From assembly GCA_002077065.1 (NCBI GenBank), contig NAJO01000039.1:1-64000 (forward strand): DNA of 64,000 bases. Direction: 5' to 3'. The position numbers were made by a program, and so were the translations under genes. This document shows, in pieces, positions 19,364 through 30,122 of the stretch. The DNA is from Cryoendolithus antarcticus. Taxonomy: Eukaryota > Ascomycota > Dothideomycetes > Cladosporiales > Cladosporiaceae. The notes beneath the pieces are model-generated. The model was not told the origin of the DNA, made no database searches, and saw only the letters and a program-made list of their open reading frames with translations. Every line of letters starts with the position of its first letter. The first letter of the stretch is position 1.

Positions 19364-20577
19364 CTACAAAGTCGCCGTAGGGAAATAATACTGATCCCAC
19401 AAAAAGTCGTAATCCTCCACGAAGCCTCCTACCATATCCAGGATCGGCTTCCCCTTCAACTTCGCGGCAGTTCCCAAAATCACACCTCTCGTGACGTTTT
19501 CGTAGAAAGCGCCCCTCATGCTCCACCACGCCATGCCCCGTCCCCTCTTCTTCAGCTCTTCTCTCTCAAGCTGCGTCAAGCCCCTTGCGCCGCCCGGCCG
19601 TCGAGTCTCCAAGTCACTGCTCGCCAATTGTCGTGCACCGTACTCGATTGACAGACCAAGAAGCCACGGCCGCCAGTCTGCTTTCCCTCTGCCGTCGGCT
19701 CGTTGCGACCAATAGGCTAGTGCTGAGGCGTAGATGACTGGGCGCAGGATGTAGAGCACTTCTGCCGCTTCGCCGAGGCCAGAGACGCGGTGCAGGAGTG
19801 CTTTGGGCGGTTTGATGTCGTCTGCTGTTAGTACCTTCGACAACAGATACGAGGATATGTCCTCCGAGCTGGGCAACGGGGGTAATGTGAGTGACGTGCG
19901 CGGCATGGTCCACCGCTCTGAGCCAGCGAGAGAGAAGTCCGTCTTCTCTGACGTCGGTGATGACAGTGCCTCTTCATCCGGTGCTGGCTTCTCCTCCACC
20001 GCCTCCCTCTCCGGTAACGGTGGATTGAGCAGCGGTCTCGAGTTCGTCAATCGCATCAGTATAAGTCTACAAAGCGCCTTCACAGCTTCCAGCAAGATCA
20101 CGACTCTCCACCTTGCTTTCTCCCCCCGCCGCTTGGCCATCATCTCCAGCAATAGCTCCGTGAACTGTACGACCTGTAACGACACCGCTGTCCGTCGATA
20201 GAGTGCGCTCTTCTGCGTGTAGAATCTGGTGTACCGATTATGCGCCGTCTGAGGTCTTCGTTGCGGGCTATGCGCCTGCGCGCCCGAGAGGAGATTGTCA
20301 TGGTAGAGGGAAAGGAGTTGGACGCCGGAGTTGAGGGATTCTGAGGCGATTTCGGATTCTCTAAAGCGACCTGGTGGTTGTCAGCTTACTGCATGAGATA
20401 GCGCTTGGTAAGATGAATCGTACCCGGTATTATATACGTGAGCGACCGCAATGCGCCCTCGACCTGACCGACTGCGCCTGCATTCTTGGTGATGAAGTCG
20501 CCGTACTTGTTAATCCACTTCGGGGGAAGCTTGATGGCGATCTTGGTCTGGTCTGCGGCCTGCTTGAGGCGCTCCAT
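19364..20577 (-). CDS. PEX16: peroxisomal membrane protein Pex16
   Basis: 386 residues in exons 20424..20577 and 19364..20370; the 53-bp intron (GTACGA donor, GCTGAC branch, CAG) splits the Gly codon in SLTYIIPGRFRESEIASE, a hallmark of fungal Pex16. ATG at 20577 gives MERLKQAADQTKIAIKLPPK. Pex16 recruits peroxisomal membrane proteins, with Pex3, at the ER and peroxisome. Conserved blocks include LLSLYHDNLL and the hydrophobic pair around VVILLEAVKALCRLILMRL. A Glu/Ser-rich spacer at about 175-200 is unconserved. The C-terminal GRGMAWWSMRGAFYENVTRG matches the family end. Confidence 0.93.
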
Positions 20578-21020
20578 CACGACTTCAGGGCATGCAGTGG
20601 ACTGGAACAATGCAATTACGGGCAATGATCGCTGGTCGCATGTTCACTCATCGCTGATGTCGACACGGATGACGCGACCCTGGACCGAGGCCCAACGGCA
20701 TCTGAATTAACGTGGCTGGCACGAGACTGATTGCTATATGTTAAGTCAAGGCTATCTCCGCATCAAACAGCACTTCCATCACCTCGAAGGCATAACTGCT
20801 TTCCACTGTCTATCAACTTGCTGATGGTAGACGCGTGATACAGTGCATTGTGGACACAACTCCAGCAAGCTTTCCCAGCGCGTTGCACAACCTGCACCCG
20901 AACATGACGTTCAGCACGGTAAGATGGTCTCACTGTAATAGATTTGTATCGTTTCCCTATATACATTTACTCCCTCTCATGGTCGCCACTTATAGTTCAC
21001 AAGCACATGTAGCAGCAAAC
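20578..21020. other. divergent promoter region, PEX16 / SDR
   Basis: 443 bp. An open plus-strand extension of the SDR gene crosses part of it through ATGs at 20835 and others, but the protein family start is at 21021. No site recognised. Confidence 0.5.
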
Positions 21021-21743
21021 ATGCCTACCATCGTAATATCAGGAGCCGGATCCGGTATAGGCAACACTTTCGTCGAGCACTACGGCAGGGACTCGTCCAA
21101 CATAATCCACGCCCTGGACAGAGTATGGTACGAAGAAGTCAAAGACAGCGAAAATGCCGCCAAAGTTCACCAGCACACCGTCGATACCTCCGATCAAGCC
21201 TCCGTCGAGAAATTCAAGTCTTCGATAGGGGATGCCCCAGTCGACCTGTTCATCCACTCGGCAGCCGTGCGCGGACTCAACCCCGAGATCACCAAGAATG
21301 ATCCACTGCCAGCAAACGCAGAGACCCTCGAAGTAGTTGTGCCGGATATCTTCCGCGAGGCATTGGTTTCGAACGTCCTGGGGTCATTCATGCTGATCCG
21401 TGCACTTCTACCCAACCTAAAGGCATCCAAGGAGAAGCCGAAATGCATTGTCATGACTTCCGGGATGGGCAGCATAGCCAACAACAGCGGAGGCGCTTAT
21501 GCGTACGGGTCCAGCAAAGCGGCTCTCAACTATGTGGTTAAGAGCTTCACCCATGATGTGCCAGAAGTTATGTTCGCGTCGATTCATCCAGGGAAGGTCG
21601 ATACGAGAATGACGCATGTGAGAGAGGAGGGCGCGATTGATCCGGAGGAGGCGGTGGATTTGATGTTGCCGATCATTGACAAGCTTACGCCTGAGCAGAG
21701 TGGGATGTATGTGGATCGTAACGGGAAAGGCATCCCGTGGTAG
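21021..21743 (+). CDS. short-chain dehydrogenase/reductase (classical SDR)
   Basis: 240 residues. The NAD(P)-binding turn is SGAGSGIG (residues 7-14), standing in for TGxxxGxG. The catalytic Ser is in IVMTSGMGS and Tyr/Lys in YAYGSSKAALNY; HSAAVRG takes the place of NNAG. The glycine-rich start, Asp64-type VDTSDQASV and the HPGKVDTRM block match small cytosolic SDRs of unknown substrate. The start at 21021 places Rossmann beta-1 at residue 3; an in-frame ATG at 20835 would add 62 residues without family support. It converges with the HD-domain gene (208 bp between stops). A secondary-metabolism role is not indicated by its neighbours. Confidence 0.9.
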   Translation: MPTIVISGAGSGIGNTFVEHYGRDSSNIIHALDRVWYEEVKDSENAAKVHQHTVDTSDQASVEKFKSSIGDAPVDLFIHSAAVRGLNPEITKNDPLPANAETLEVVVPDIFREALVSNVLGSFMLIRALLPNLKASKEKPKCIVMTSGMGSIANNSGGAYAYGSSKAALNYVVKSFTHDVPEVMFASIHPGKVDTRMTHVREEGAIDPEEAVDLMLPIIDKLTPEQSGMYVDRNGKGIPW

Positions 21744-21951
21744 GGCTGTGGCCATCTCGGAGCCGGAAGTATGCGGCCCTCCTTGAAGAAGAGCTACACG
21801 CCGATGGCGTGGTTGATAACTCCAGCTCTCAGTTGGTTAGACGCTATGGTGCCGTGGAGAGGCAGTGTTGAGCGCGAGCTGTTGATCTTCGGAAATCCTG
21901 GTAATGCCCACGGGCGGATGATGGCCCAAAAGCAGTGGAGTAGCGTCAAGC

Positions 21952-22632
21952 TCACGAGACCAGACCATGCTCCTCCTCCCACCAACCCCTAAACTCAATC
22001 AATCTCTGCGTCCGCTCAGCAGCCATCATCCTCCCGGTCTCAGTCTTCATCATCCCCTCGATCCTCTCCAGCTTGTCACTGAAATGATCAATGCAACCTC
22101 CCAACCCCCTGTCCCCAGCTTTCGCCCCTCCGAAAGCAAAGCACCTAGCAATCCCCACAGCGCCAATAGCATCCAGTCGGTCAGCATCCTGCACGATGGC
22201 TAGTTTCGCGTGCGCGGCCACGATCGCCTTGACGAGCTGCGGTCGCTTGACCTCGGAGGCGTAGGATACATGCTCAACGATCAACGCCACCTTCGAGACA
22301 AATCGAGGCGGACAGCCATGCTTCTGCAGCACGTCTACGATCATCGTCTCTGCGTTCTCGCCGGGTTGGAGGTACTTCTTGTCGCCTACGTCGTGTAGGA
22401 GGGCTGCCAAGATTATGGCCTGCTTGTGGAGTTTCTTCCAGGGGTTTGCAGCCAATTCCTCAGTGTGAATGTGTTTGGCTATGGCTAGGACACGAATTAT
22501 GTGGGACACGTCGTGGGATATATCGTAGCGAGACATGTAGTCTTTGACGTAGGCGTAGACGCCTTTGTAGAGGTCTGAGGCTTCGAAGTCACGGGGGGAT
22601 GTTGTTATGGTGGGAGATGCTGGGGCGGCCAT
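21952..22632 (-). CDS. HD-domain phosphohydrolase (YedJ/YpgQ-like)
   Basis: 226 residues from ATG 22632. Metal ligands are visible as His in ISHDVSHIIRV, the HD pair in LAALLHDVGDKK, and Asp in VQDADRLDAIGAVGIARCF, the last being typical of the YedJ/YpgQ subgroup, whose bacterial members hydrolyse nucleotides. GGAKAGDRGLGGCIDHFSDK and the C-terminal ERTQRLIEFRGWWEEEHG also fit. An in-frame ATG at 22755 would add 41 residues with a possible targeting character and cannot be excluded. It is divergent from RPN8, with 354 bp between starts. Physiological substrate in fungi is not known to me. Confidence 0.88.
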   Translation of the reverse strand: MAAPASPTITTSPRDFEASDLYKGVYAYVKDYMSRYDISHDVSHIIRVLAIAKHIHTEELAANPWKKLHKQAIILAALLHDVGDKKYLQPGENAETMIVDVLQKHGCPPRFVSKVALIVEHVSYASEVKRPQLVKAIVAAHAKLAIVQDADRLDAIGAVGIARCFAFGGAKAGDRGLGGCIDHFSDKLERIEGMMKTETGRMMAAERTQRLIEFRGWWEEEHGLVS

Positions 22633-22986
22633 GACTGCTACCGTGTTGTGAGCGACGACCTTGTTTGTTTCCACAGCACTTGAGAGGGCCGGCTTTCCCA
22701 CAGCACAGTGGTTGTGGTAACTCGGATCTAGTGTCGTTGTCCATGTCAGTGACATGTGGTAGCCTGAAGGTCCACCGTTACAAAGGCAATGAATCGCGTG
22801 CACATATGAGGAGTCCGTGCACATTGAAGGCAGGCGGCTCTGCGCAACGCGGCAACGAAGCTCGACTTTCCGATCGATTGTGCATGAAGTGATGCTAGCA
22901 CGAGACACTTTGAATACTCCATCCTCAATTGAATCAGAGGCTCTGATACTTCCCAATCGACCACACTGAATGCAATAACCTTCACG
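22633..22986. other. divergent promoter region, HD-domain gene / RPN8
   Basis: 354 bp. I looked for a proteasome-associated control element and saw no clear match. Confidence 0.5.
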
Positions 22987-24199
22987 ATGCCCTCCACTAC
23001 CACGGAAACCCTCGCCATCGTTAACCGAACCGTCACAGTCGCGCCTCTCGTGCTTCTCTCAGCAGCAGATCATTACGGGCGCTCAGCAAAAGGCACACGG
23101 AAACGAGTGCTAGGGGTACTACTAGGGCAGAATGATGGCAAAAGCGTGCGAGTGTCGAACAGCTTCGCTGGTGCGCTCATCAATAACAATCACCAAAGTC
23201 GCAAACGCTGACGGACTGAACAGTGCCCTTTGAGGAAGACGAGAAGGACCCATCGGTGTGGTTCATCGACCACAACTACATCGAGTCGATGAACGATATG
23301 TTCAAGAAAGTCAATGCGCGGGAAAAGCTCATAGGGTGGTATCATTCGGGGCCGAAGCTGAGGGCGAGTGATTTGGAGATCAATGAGCTGTTCAAGCGGT
23401 ACACGCCGAATCCGCTGTTGGTGATCATAGATGTTCATCCGCAGGATGTGGGTGTGCCGACGGATGCATACTTCGCAGTGGAGGAGATCAAGGACGTGAG
23501 TTGCATCCGTACTCTGAGCGGGTGCGTTGCATTGGCTGACAGACACTACAGGACGGCACAACAACCTCGAAAACCTTCGTTCACACACCCAGCACGATCG
23601 AAGCCGAAGAAGCCGAAGAGATCGGCGTCGAGCACCTCCTCCGCGACATTCGCGATGTCGCGGTCGGCACCCTCTCCACACGCATAACCTCCCAACTCCA
23701 ATCATTGCAAGGCCTACACCTTCGACTGCAAGACATAAGTAAATACCTGCAGAAAGTCCTTGACGGCGATCTGCCCGTAAACCACGCCATCCTCAGCAAC
23801 CTCCAAGACGTCTTCAACCTCCTCCCAAACCTCACAACACCCAAAGTCGCCGCAAAAGATCTACCAAGTATCAACGGCCAAGTAAATGGCAGCGTCGGAC
23901 TCGCCGGTGGAACATCGGAAAACACTGAACTAGCGAGCGCGATGAGCATCAAGACGAATGATCAGTTGATGTCGATATACTTGTCGAGTTTGATCAGGGC
24001 GATCACGGCTTTCCATGATTTGATCGATAATAAGATCCAGAATAAGCGGATGGCGGATGATGAGGATCAGAAGAAGGATGAGGAGCAGATTAAGAGGGAG
24101 GAGAACTTGATGTTGAATGGGACGGGGGAGAAGGCTGGGAAGGAGGGTAAGACGGAGGAGACGAGTAAGAAGGAGGAGAAGGGGAAGAAGAAGGGGTGA
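22987..24199 (+). CDS. RPN8: 26S proteasome lid subunit Rpn8 (PSMD7)
   Basis: 367 residues in three exons: 22987..23170, 23224..23495 and 23552..24199 (introns 53 and 56 bp). The first junction restores [18 protein letters not shown] and the second [16 protein letters not shown], both family-standard. The MPN domain (about 8-145) has [20 protein letters not shown], lacking the HxHx7SxxD zinc motif, so it is the inactive MPN partner that pairs with Rpn11. The C-terminal helices ([26 protein letters not shown]) belong to the lid bundle. The last 50 residues are a KEKE-type charged tail ([10 protein letters not shown]). It acts in the 19S regulatory particle. Confidence 0.96.
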
Positions 24200-24463
24200 A
24201 GAGGTCAGATGTCGGACATCTGATCATGGCACGCTAGCAAAGCATGTGCCGTACGTGCTGCTCCGAGGTGCCGATAGTCACGTTCAGCGAGGGCAGCTTT
24301 GAAGTCGGCTGGCTTTAGACACCGTGATACGCAGCTGCGCTGGCGGGCTCAGGCCTTGCATAAGGCGCAAAGCCGAGTAGCTACGAGCCAGAGCAGTCAG
24401 CTACAGCGCAGCAGCATGACTAGCAAGTACACCTCACGAACACCATCACCTCAATGCTTCCCT

Positions 24464-25126
24464 TCAGTCTCCCCATCCCGCAGCCCACCCAGCCATTTCC
24501 TCCCTCGCCACTTCCCTTTCCTCCACCATCCCCCTCGCAAAACCCCCGCACTTCTCAGCAAGCACACAAGCGAGCAAGTGCTTGCACACCGGCGCCTTCA
24601 CTCCCCTCCCTAGTCCCCCAAACACCCAGCCATACTTTGCCACAGTGCGCTCGACGTCTTTGGCTGAGAACAGGTCGGAAAAGTCAGAAGCCGGTGCGGT
24701 GGCAGGGAAAGCTGAGAATGCGAATGAAGGGCAAGAGCAGCTCCAGCTGTTGAGGTGGACTTCGTAGTAAGTCGGAGACTGCAGAGTGCGGTGCTTGGAA
24801 CGAGGATGAGTCGAGGGAGGCTGGGCAGAGCGGACGTAGTAAACGGGGTGCTCCAGCCATGCTGATGGGTCCTCCGGGTCCGGATTCGAAGACGTCGTGG
24901 CACTGTCCTCTTTGACCGACTTCAGGCGCGTTACGAGCCCGCAATCGAGGAGGTCGAGGGCTGGCAGGAGCTCGTTGGGGAAAAGGGTGTATAGAGTCAG
25001 GAGAGTGGACTTGGTTTGCGCGTCTGTGGATGCGAGAGACTCAGTGCGGTCGGACGCGGAGGCCGGCGTGGTTGACGAGATGAGGGCTGTCGTGAGGTGT
25101 CTGTAGGAGTGCAACCGATTTGACAT
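24464..25126 (-). CDS. SWS1: SWIM-type zinc-finger protein, Sws1/Shu2-like
   Basis: 220 residues, ATG at 25126. The SWIM zinc ligands are CSC and CKH in SWSCSCPSF ... VKAPVCKHLLACVLAEKC, fitting the CxCx(n)CxHxxA motif that defines the Sws1/Shu2 group rather than SWIM domains at large. Sws1 works with Rad51 paralogues (Shu complex) to promote homologous recombination. The spacer between ligand pairs is long (about 45 residues), with a low-complexity Ala/Pro/Ser part. N-terminal helices (TLLTLYTLFPNELLPALDLL) are conserved in fungal homologues. It converges on RPN8. Confidence 0.78.
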   Translation of the reverse strand: MSNRLHSYRHLTTALISSTTPASASDRTESLASTDAQTKSTLLTLYTLFPNELLPALDLLDCGLVTRLKSVKEDSATTSSNPDPEDPSAWLEHPVYYVRSAQPPSTHPRSKHRTLQSPTYYEVHLNSWSCSCPSFAFSAFPATAPASDFSDLFSAKDVERTVAKYGWVFGGLGRGVKAPVCKHLLACVLAEKCGGFARGMVEEREVAREEMAGWAAGWGD

Positions 25127-26831
25127 TTGGCTTTGCCGTTGTGCTGTTAGCGTCTAGTCGTCGACGGACCTGCAGTGGCGTATCTCTTCAAAATGGCATG
25201 GATAGAATATTTGCTGGGTCGTCGCGATGCCGATCGACTCCCTTCATTGAAAAGTAGATATATCTTCAGAAGGACAGTTCGGAAAGATGTGGACGTAGAG
25301 ACGGAAAGAGTGACCTATGGCCTAGCGTAGCTGCCGTCTATAGCGAGGACATCTACATTGGAGATCTTTCACACCCTTTTAACGCCAACTCACTCTGCTT
25401 CAGCCATGTTCAATGTGAGAGAGAAGTAGGTGAGGACATAATGAAGTTCATATCGACAGGGCCTCAACTCCGATCTAACGGATGTGGATGCGGCAGGGCA
25501 AGCCGGCATCGCCGGTAATGCGATTCTGCATCGAAAGTCTAGACCCTATCGTCCTATCTTCAGACACACACCTCGCGACAAGGCGTGACTGACATGTGAC
25601 CAGCGCCGATCGCGACGTAGCCGCGTCTCATGCCACCGTCAGGACCTGCTGCCGCCTCCCTACGCTTCACAAATCGTCACGCGGGGTTGCGCGGGTGCCA
25701 TTGAGTCGCAAGACGTGGCATGTACGCCAATGGAGCTCGCATTGCACCCTGTCGCGCCCCAGGCAATCAGCCTTGCCTTGTAGGCGGAGTGATGAGGCTG
25801 CCAATCCGCCAGGAAGCCAATGCTACAGGCATTCTTCGCTGAGATGAGACGCAAGGCCAACACGACAAAGGCACGCAAGCGCCAATGGCCTTGCTCGCAT
25901 AGACGCGGCTACATTCGATTGCACACGAGAGCTGTGCAAACGAGGCACACTCACCGGAGTAGGGCGGCCGCTCTCCAATGGAGCTTGCTACAGCTGACCA
26001 GAACACTCGGCGTCAGTTTGCTGCATCTGGCGAATCACATGTGCCTTGGATGTGGCGCAGACGTACGGCGTCGTTGGCCGGTGTGCGAGAATCGCGAGGG
26101 CCGCGAAGCAAATATACGACGAGATGGAATCAGTGCACTTCCGAACGCGACGGATGACGAAGGCTCTGGCAAATCTAACCCATGGAGCAAACGGAGTTTG
26201 CGTCAATGGAAGCGCCGCGAATGCAGAGAAGTGGCGATCGGAACGGGATCGGAAAGGCAGCCACGCCGCGCACTCACGTTTGGCATTTCTGAGTCACATT
26301 CACACCACCTCACCTCACACACACTGGCGGCCCAAATCCAACTCCGGGACCATTGGAAGCTCTTACGGGCGCAGCACCTGACACAGTGCCAACTAATGCA
26401 GCCAATGGCGAGTCACCTCAGCATGGCAGCGCTTGTCCTTCTGCCAAGTTCGAACTCCTTCGACAGGCGATTTGCGGTGCAATTGTCAGCCTTCTTGCTC
26501 GCTGTCACATGCGCCCCCTGCGACTGCCTGTCTCGCATTAGTCGCCTGGAACGCGACTTTCGCATTGTAGCCCAAGCTAAGTCATCCGCATCACGACCAG
26601 TCATTCACTATTATTGTGGCAGCCTAGCCTGTACCGAGCCTATCCACATCCATTGACTTCGATGTACTGTTGTGGCACCACTTGGCCACTACGACCATTT
26701 ACCTTTCTGTCTCAGTCACTCGATCACTCATAACCCCTTACACATCTTTGACATTACCTGCGCTTCCCGTTTGCTCCCTTTGCATTTCTTGCTTACCTAT
26801 CAGTACACATCCAATCGCTCGGACTTAGCGG
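25127..26831. other. 1.7-kb intergenic region upstream of the SWIRM gene
   Basis: Divergent region between the Sws1-like and SWIRM genes and one of the longest non-coding stretches here. Open frames of up to 278 codons occur, but they overlap on both strands, are Arg/His/Cys-rich and show no conserved pattern, so I do not call them. A CCAAT cluster lies in its middle (separate entry). A long 5' leader for the SWIRM mRNA is likely. Confidence 0.5.
25727..25979. promoter_or_regulatory. cluster of five CCAAT boxes
   Basis: CCAAT occurs at 25727, 25801, 25817, 25882 and 25975, all on the plus strand; three continue as CCAATGG. Two more motifs lie further on (ATTGG at 26352, CCAAT at 26402). CCAAT is bound by the Hap2/3/5 complex in fungi; whether it is used here is inference from density alone. 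Confidence 0.4.
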
Positions 26832-28100
26832 ATGACATCGCTACTGACGAATCCTATAAGAACCGACGAATCTCACATCATTGGACGCCGCATTGGCTAT
26901 TCGCACATGGATCCGTACACGACACTGGGCAGATTTCGAGAAATGAGTATGGAGTCGCAGCCACAAAAGGGTGATGGCAGAAGACGACTGCCACCACCCT
27001 CTAGTCTATACATGTCACCGCCAGAGGAGGATTTGATGCATAGCTTCTCAGAGCACACAAGTCCAGCACCCACAAAGCACGCCTGGGACTACAGACTGGC
27101 ACCGATACAGTCAAGACCATCGCCACCTCCATCGCCAGAATCACGACCGCTGCCTAGACTGCCCGCTCTGATGACTGAGTTGTCGCAACACTCTGCAGCC
27201 TCCGACCTTCCGCTGTTCCCGCATGCACGCTCAGATAGTGAGTCACAGGCACCACTCTTCGACAGACGAGCGAGCAATGCGTCAGAGACACGACAAGACA
27301 GCCTCAGTCCAGAAGAGAAGCGAGCTGGCAAGAAGTCTGTGAACGAGATGTCCATCTTCGCTTCCTTTAAGACGTCTAGAGACCTGCGGGAATACTACAG
27401 GGCAAATCTGGAGGACTTGCAACGCATAGGAGGCTTTGCGAAGCCATGTGAACCTCGCATGACGCCCATAATTAACAAGAGCATGGACGACTACATCAGC
27501 GGAGTTAAGCGCTCTTTCCACCGCACTGGAGCTGGCGTCAGCAAGCCGCGAAGATCAATCGTAAAGCCCGCTGTGGAGAAGATCGTCCGCGTCCCCAAGC
27601 AGATTGTCACACCAGTGGCAGTCCGCAAGGTCCAGCGCGCTCCGACCATACCACGGGAGAACAAGTCACAGTCAGTCGAGCCAGCGACCCGCAAACGCGC
27701 ACCACCGACCAAACACGCACCTCTCAAATCCGACGACAAGAACTGGGCGCAGCTTCCCGACTACTGTCCTCCACTCGACACTCTCGACTCGAAGCCCAAA
27801 GTCCTCAAAGTCACATGGCGCGGCTCACCCAATGACCTGAGCGGTGACCCAGACGCCAGGACGATGCATCCACAAGAGATCGAGGCAGCGGCAGAGCTCA
27901 AGCTGCCAGCAGCACAGTACATGGCGAATAAGAGACGGATCTTCCAGTCAAAGCTGGCGAGTTTGAAAGATGGACGGGTATTCACGAAGACGGCGGCACA
28001 GCAGGCGTGCAATATCGATGTGAACAAGACGAGTAAGCTTTTCGAGGCCTTCGCGAGGGCTGGGTGGTTCGAGAAGGAGCACTTTGAAAAGTGGCTTTGA
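26832..28100 (+). CDS. SWIRM-domain chromatin protein (Fun19 / S. pombe Laf1-like)
   Basis: 422 residues from ATG 26832; a second ATG at 26907 (MDPYTTLGRF) is also plausible. The C-terminal 85 residues form a SWIRM domain: MHPQEIEAAAELKLPAAQYM, then KRRIFQSKLASLKDGRVFTK and ACNIDVNKTSKLFEAFARAGWF, the fungal form that ends proteins such as yeast Fun19 and fission-yeast Laf1. SWIRM domains bind DNA or nucleosomes in histone-modifying complexes. The rest is disordered, Pro/Ser/Arg-rich, with a short conserved block SIFASFKTSRDLREYYRANL around residues 175-195. Nuclear localisation is inferred from basic clusters. Confidence 0.85.
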   Translation: MTSLLTNPIRTDESHIIGRRIGYSHMDPYTTLGRFREMSMESQPQKGDGRRRLPPPSSLYMSPPEEDLMHSFSEHTSPAPTKHAWDYRLAPIQSRPSPPPSPESRPLPRLPALMTELSQHSAASDLPLFPHARSDSESQAPLFDRRASNASETRQDSLSPEEKRAGKKSVNEMSIFASFKTSRDLREYYRANLEDLQRIGGFAKPCEPRMTPIINKSMDDYISGVKRSFHRTGAGVSKPRRSIVKPAVEKIVRVPKQIVTPVAVRKVQRAPTIPRENKSQSVEPATRKRAPPTKHAPLKSDDKNWAQLPDYCPPLDTLDSKPKVLKVTWRGSPNDLSGDPDARTMHPQEIEAAAELKLPAAQYMANKRRIFQSKLASLKDGRVFTKTAAQQACNIDVNKTSKLFEAFARAGWFEKEHFEKWL

Positions 28101-28718
28101 GTATGATAGTGGATGAGGATTAGAAGCAACTTGCGGCACAGTTTGCATGGCGAGGAGACTGGATATAAGATTGGACACGACTGAATGATTCGTTGCCTGC
28201 CTAGGCATGCTTCACGAATGATGACGCTTTTACGAAGATCAGATCAAACGGCGCAGCGGGCTGGATACTCCACTCTGACAGCCACTTGGCTGCGAAGTGG
28301 CGGTATTGATTTTGGAGTTTGATTACTGGCGTTTTGGAGGTGGATGGATGCATAGGCAGATGATACCCACCCAACTTATGATGAGACTGGTATATAGTAT
28401 TCTGTATGTCTAATTGCGATCGCTTCTACCCAGCTTTCCCTCTTGCGTGTCCCACTGATTCTGACCTCGCTGCTGCCTCACCTCCGTCGCCACTCGAAGT
28501 CCTGGGGCTTCTCGGCCGAGCCGAAGCCTGCCGCCTCTCTATCGTGGGTCGAGTGCACAGTGACTGAGTGACTACTGCGCATGACTCGCGTATGACACGT
28601 ATGCCTCGCATGTCTGGTCACACGCCATCATCGCGTTCGCATGTCGCCAGGTCTCCGATCTGTGCACCTCGATCTGGGTGAATGTAGCAGCATTTGCCGC
28701 TTTCCAGTGTATCATGCT
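28101..28718. other. convergent intergenic region, SWIRM gene / MSO1
   Basis: 618 bp holding two 3' ends. Nothing else recognised. Confidence 0.5.
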
Positions 28719-29414
28719 TCACGTGATCCTCCCATACCTCCTTCCATCCCCCGCCTTCCCACTCCCATACTCCTGTCCCCTTGTATCCTCGTTCTGCGCA
28801 TACTGACCCGCCCCTGCACCTCCTCCCGCTGCCCCTCCACCCCTAGCCCCACCCCATAACCTCGCTTTCAATCTTTCCTGTGCCGTATTACCTCCCGTGC
28901 TCGTTCCCTCCCCACTATCATACCCTGACCGTCCACTAGCGTTACTCCTTACGCTCTGATAGCTCCCCTCTCTCTGACTAGGCAGCGGTCTTGGCGCCAA
29001 CCCCCCACTCGTAGGTGGCTCTGGCCTCGCGCCCGCAGGTCCACCAACCCTTCTTCCCGCTCTCAGACTCAGTGGCTGCGCCGGCGCAGCACTCGAAGCC
29101 GGTGTATCCCACAATTCACTCAAACTCCCCCGATTCCCTGCCTGACTCTGCGCCTGTACAGCGCCGTAGGGATTCTTGCCGTAGCCTGACTGGATCGGAG
29201 GATTCTGGTTCTGGATTGCGCGGCGATCGTTTGGGTCCGCGGGGAGCCAGGGAGGGAAGGGCTGCCCTTTCTCAGTGTAGTAGGCGCGCAGGACGCGCGA
29301 GATGTGCGAGTCGTCTTCTGTGGGGCCGTCGTCTTCGTTGTTTAGGAGGGTGCGGCGGAGGGAGGTGTAGCGGGAGGTTGTGTGGGTTAGGAGGGAGGAG
29401 AGGTAGGAGGACAT
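28719..29414 (-). CDS. MSO1: Mso1-like Sec1-binding exocytosis protein
   Basis: 231 residues from ATG 29414 (MSSYLSSLLTHTTSRYTSLR). The first 60 residues match the Mso1 Sec1-binding region: TSLRRTLLNNEDDGPTEDDS then HISRVLRAYYTEKGQPFPPW and LP. Mso1 binds the Sec1 protein and exocytic SNAREs at sites of secretion. The remainder is disordered, rich in Gly, Ser, Arg and Gln, with a Gly-rich patch near the C-terminus, typical of filamentous-fungal homologues. The frame extends 40 codons further upstream, but that part is His/Pro/Thr-rich leader and not conserved. Confidence 0.9.
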   Translation of the reverse strand: MSSYLSSLLTHTTSRYTSLRRTLLNNEDDGPTEDDSHISRVLRAYYTEKGQPFPPWLPADPNDRRAIQNQNPPIQSGYGKNPYGAVQAQSQAGNRGSLSELWDTPASSAAPAQPLSLRAGRRVGGPAGARPEPPTSGGLAPRPLPSQREGSYQSVRSNASGRSGYDSGEGTSTGGNTAQERLKARLWGGARGGGAAGGGAGAGQYAQNEDTRGQEYGSGKAGDGRRYGRIT

Positions 29415-30122
29415 TGTTGTATGGGGCTGGGGGAGAGGGAACGTTGAGAGGTGCAGATTGTGGATATGGAAGTGGTGGCTGATGGGGATGTGTGGGGTAA
29501 ATGTAGTGGGGGCGATATGAGTACAGTCATGCACACATGTACCTTATGTTTATATACTCTATGAAATGCGGCTGAATAGTGCAAGCGATTGCACAAAGAA
29601 GCTGCACAGCGTTTCTTATACCAGAGTTAGGTCAAACGGCCGCCGAATCACTCCGCTTATCGGACCTCTGCTGGCGACACCACAATGGTAGACACCCTCG
29701 TCGATATGATTCTCCACCATGAGCTGCTATCTGACCTTTAGCGCCTTCGATTCGCACAGCACGGCGCTTGAAGTCTCTCTCAGCTGTCAGGACAGCAGGG
29801 CGAGGACGAACGTAACTCCGCTTCGCACAAGGTATGTCGTCAGGATTGTCGAGACGAGCACTTCATCGATCAGAGAAGGCTGTACGAACAAGGCTTCAGC
29901 TCGCCTGCCTGACTCGACTTTCTATGCTGCTCGGTGAGGCCGCAATGCCTTGCCAGTGGCTAATCTGTAGAGCGCGACGGACGGTGGTGTCGTTACCCCA
30001 CTTGCTCATGCCGGCGTGCAACGGCAGTGATGGACGTCGTGTGATAGCCTGACGTAGAAACAACCCATCAGATATCGCTACCAATGTCAGAGTGATATCG
30101 GCAGCTCGCAGTCCAGAGTCGC
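29415..30122. other. intergenic region upstream of MSO1
   Basis: 708 bp with only short overlapping open frames. It should contain the MSO1 promoter and the 3' end of the small membrane-protein gene. Confidence 0.4.

Noticed and set aside
25820..26656. 278-codon plus-strand open frame upstream of the SWIRM gene
   Set aside because: Composition is Arg/His/Cys-rich with no domain or conserved pattern; overlapping frames exist on the other strand; it lies in what looks like a promoter and leader.
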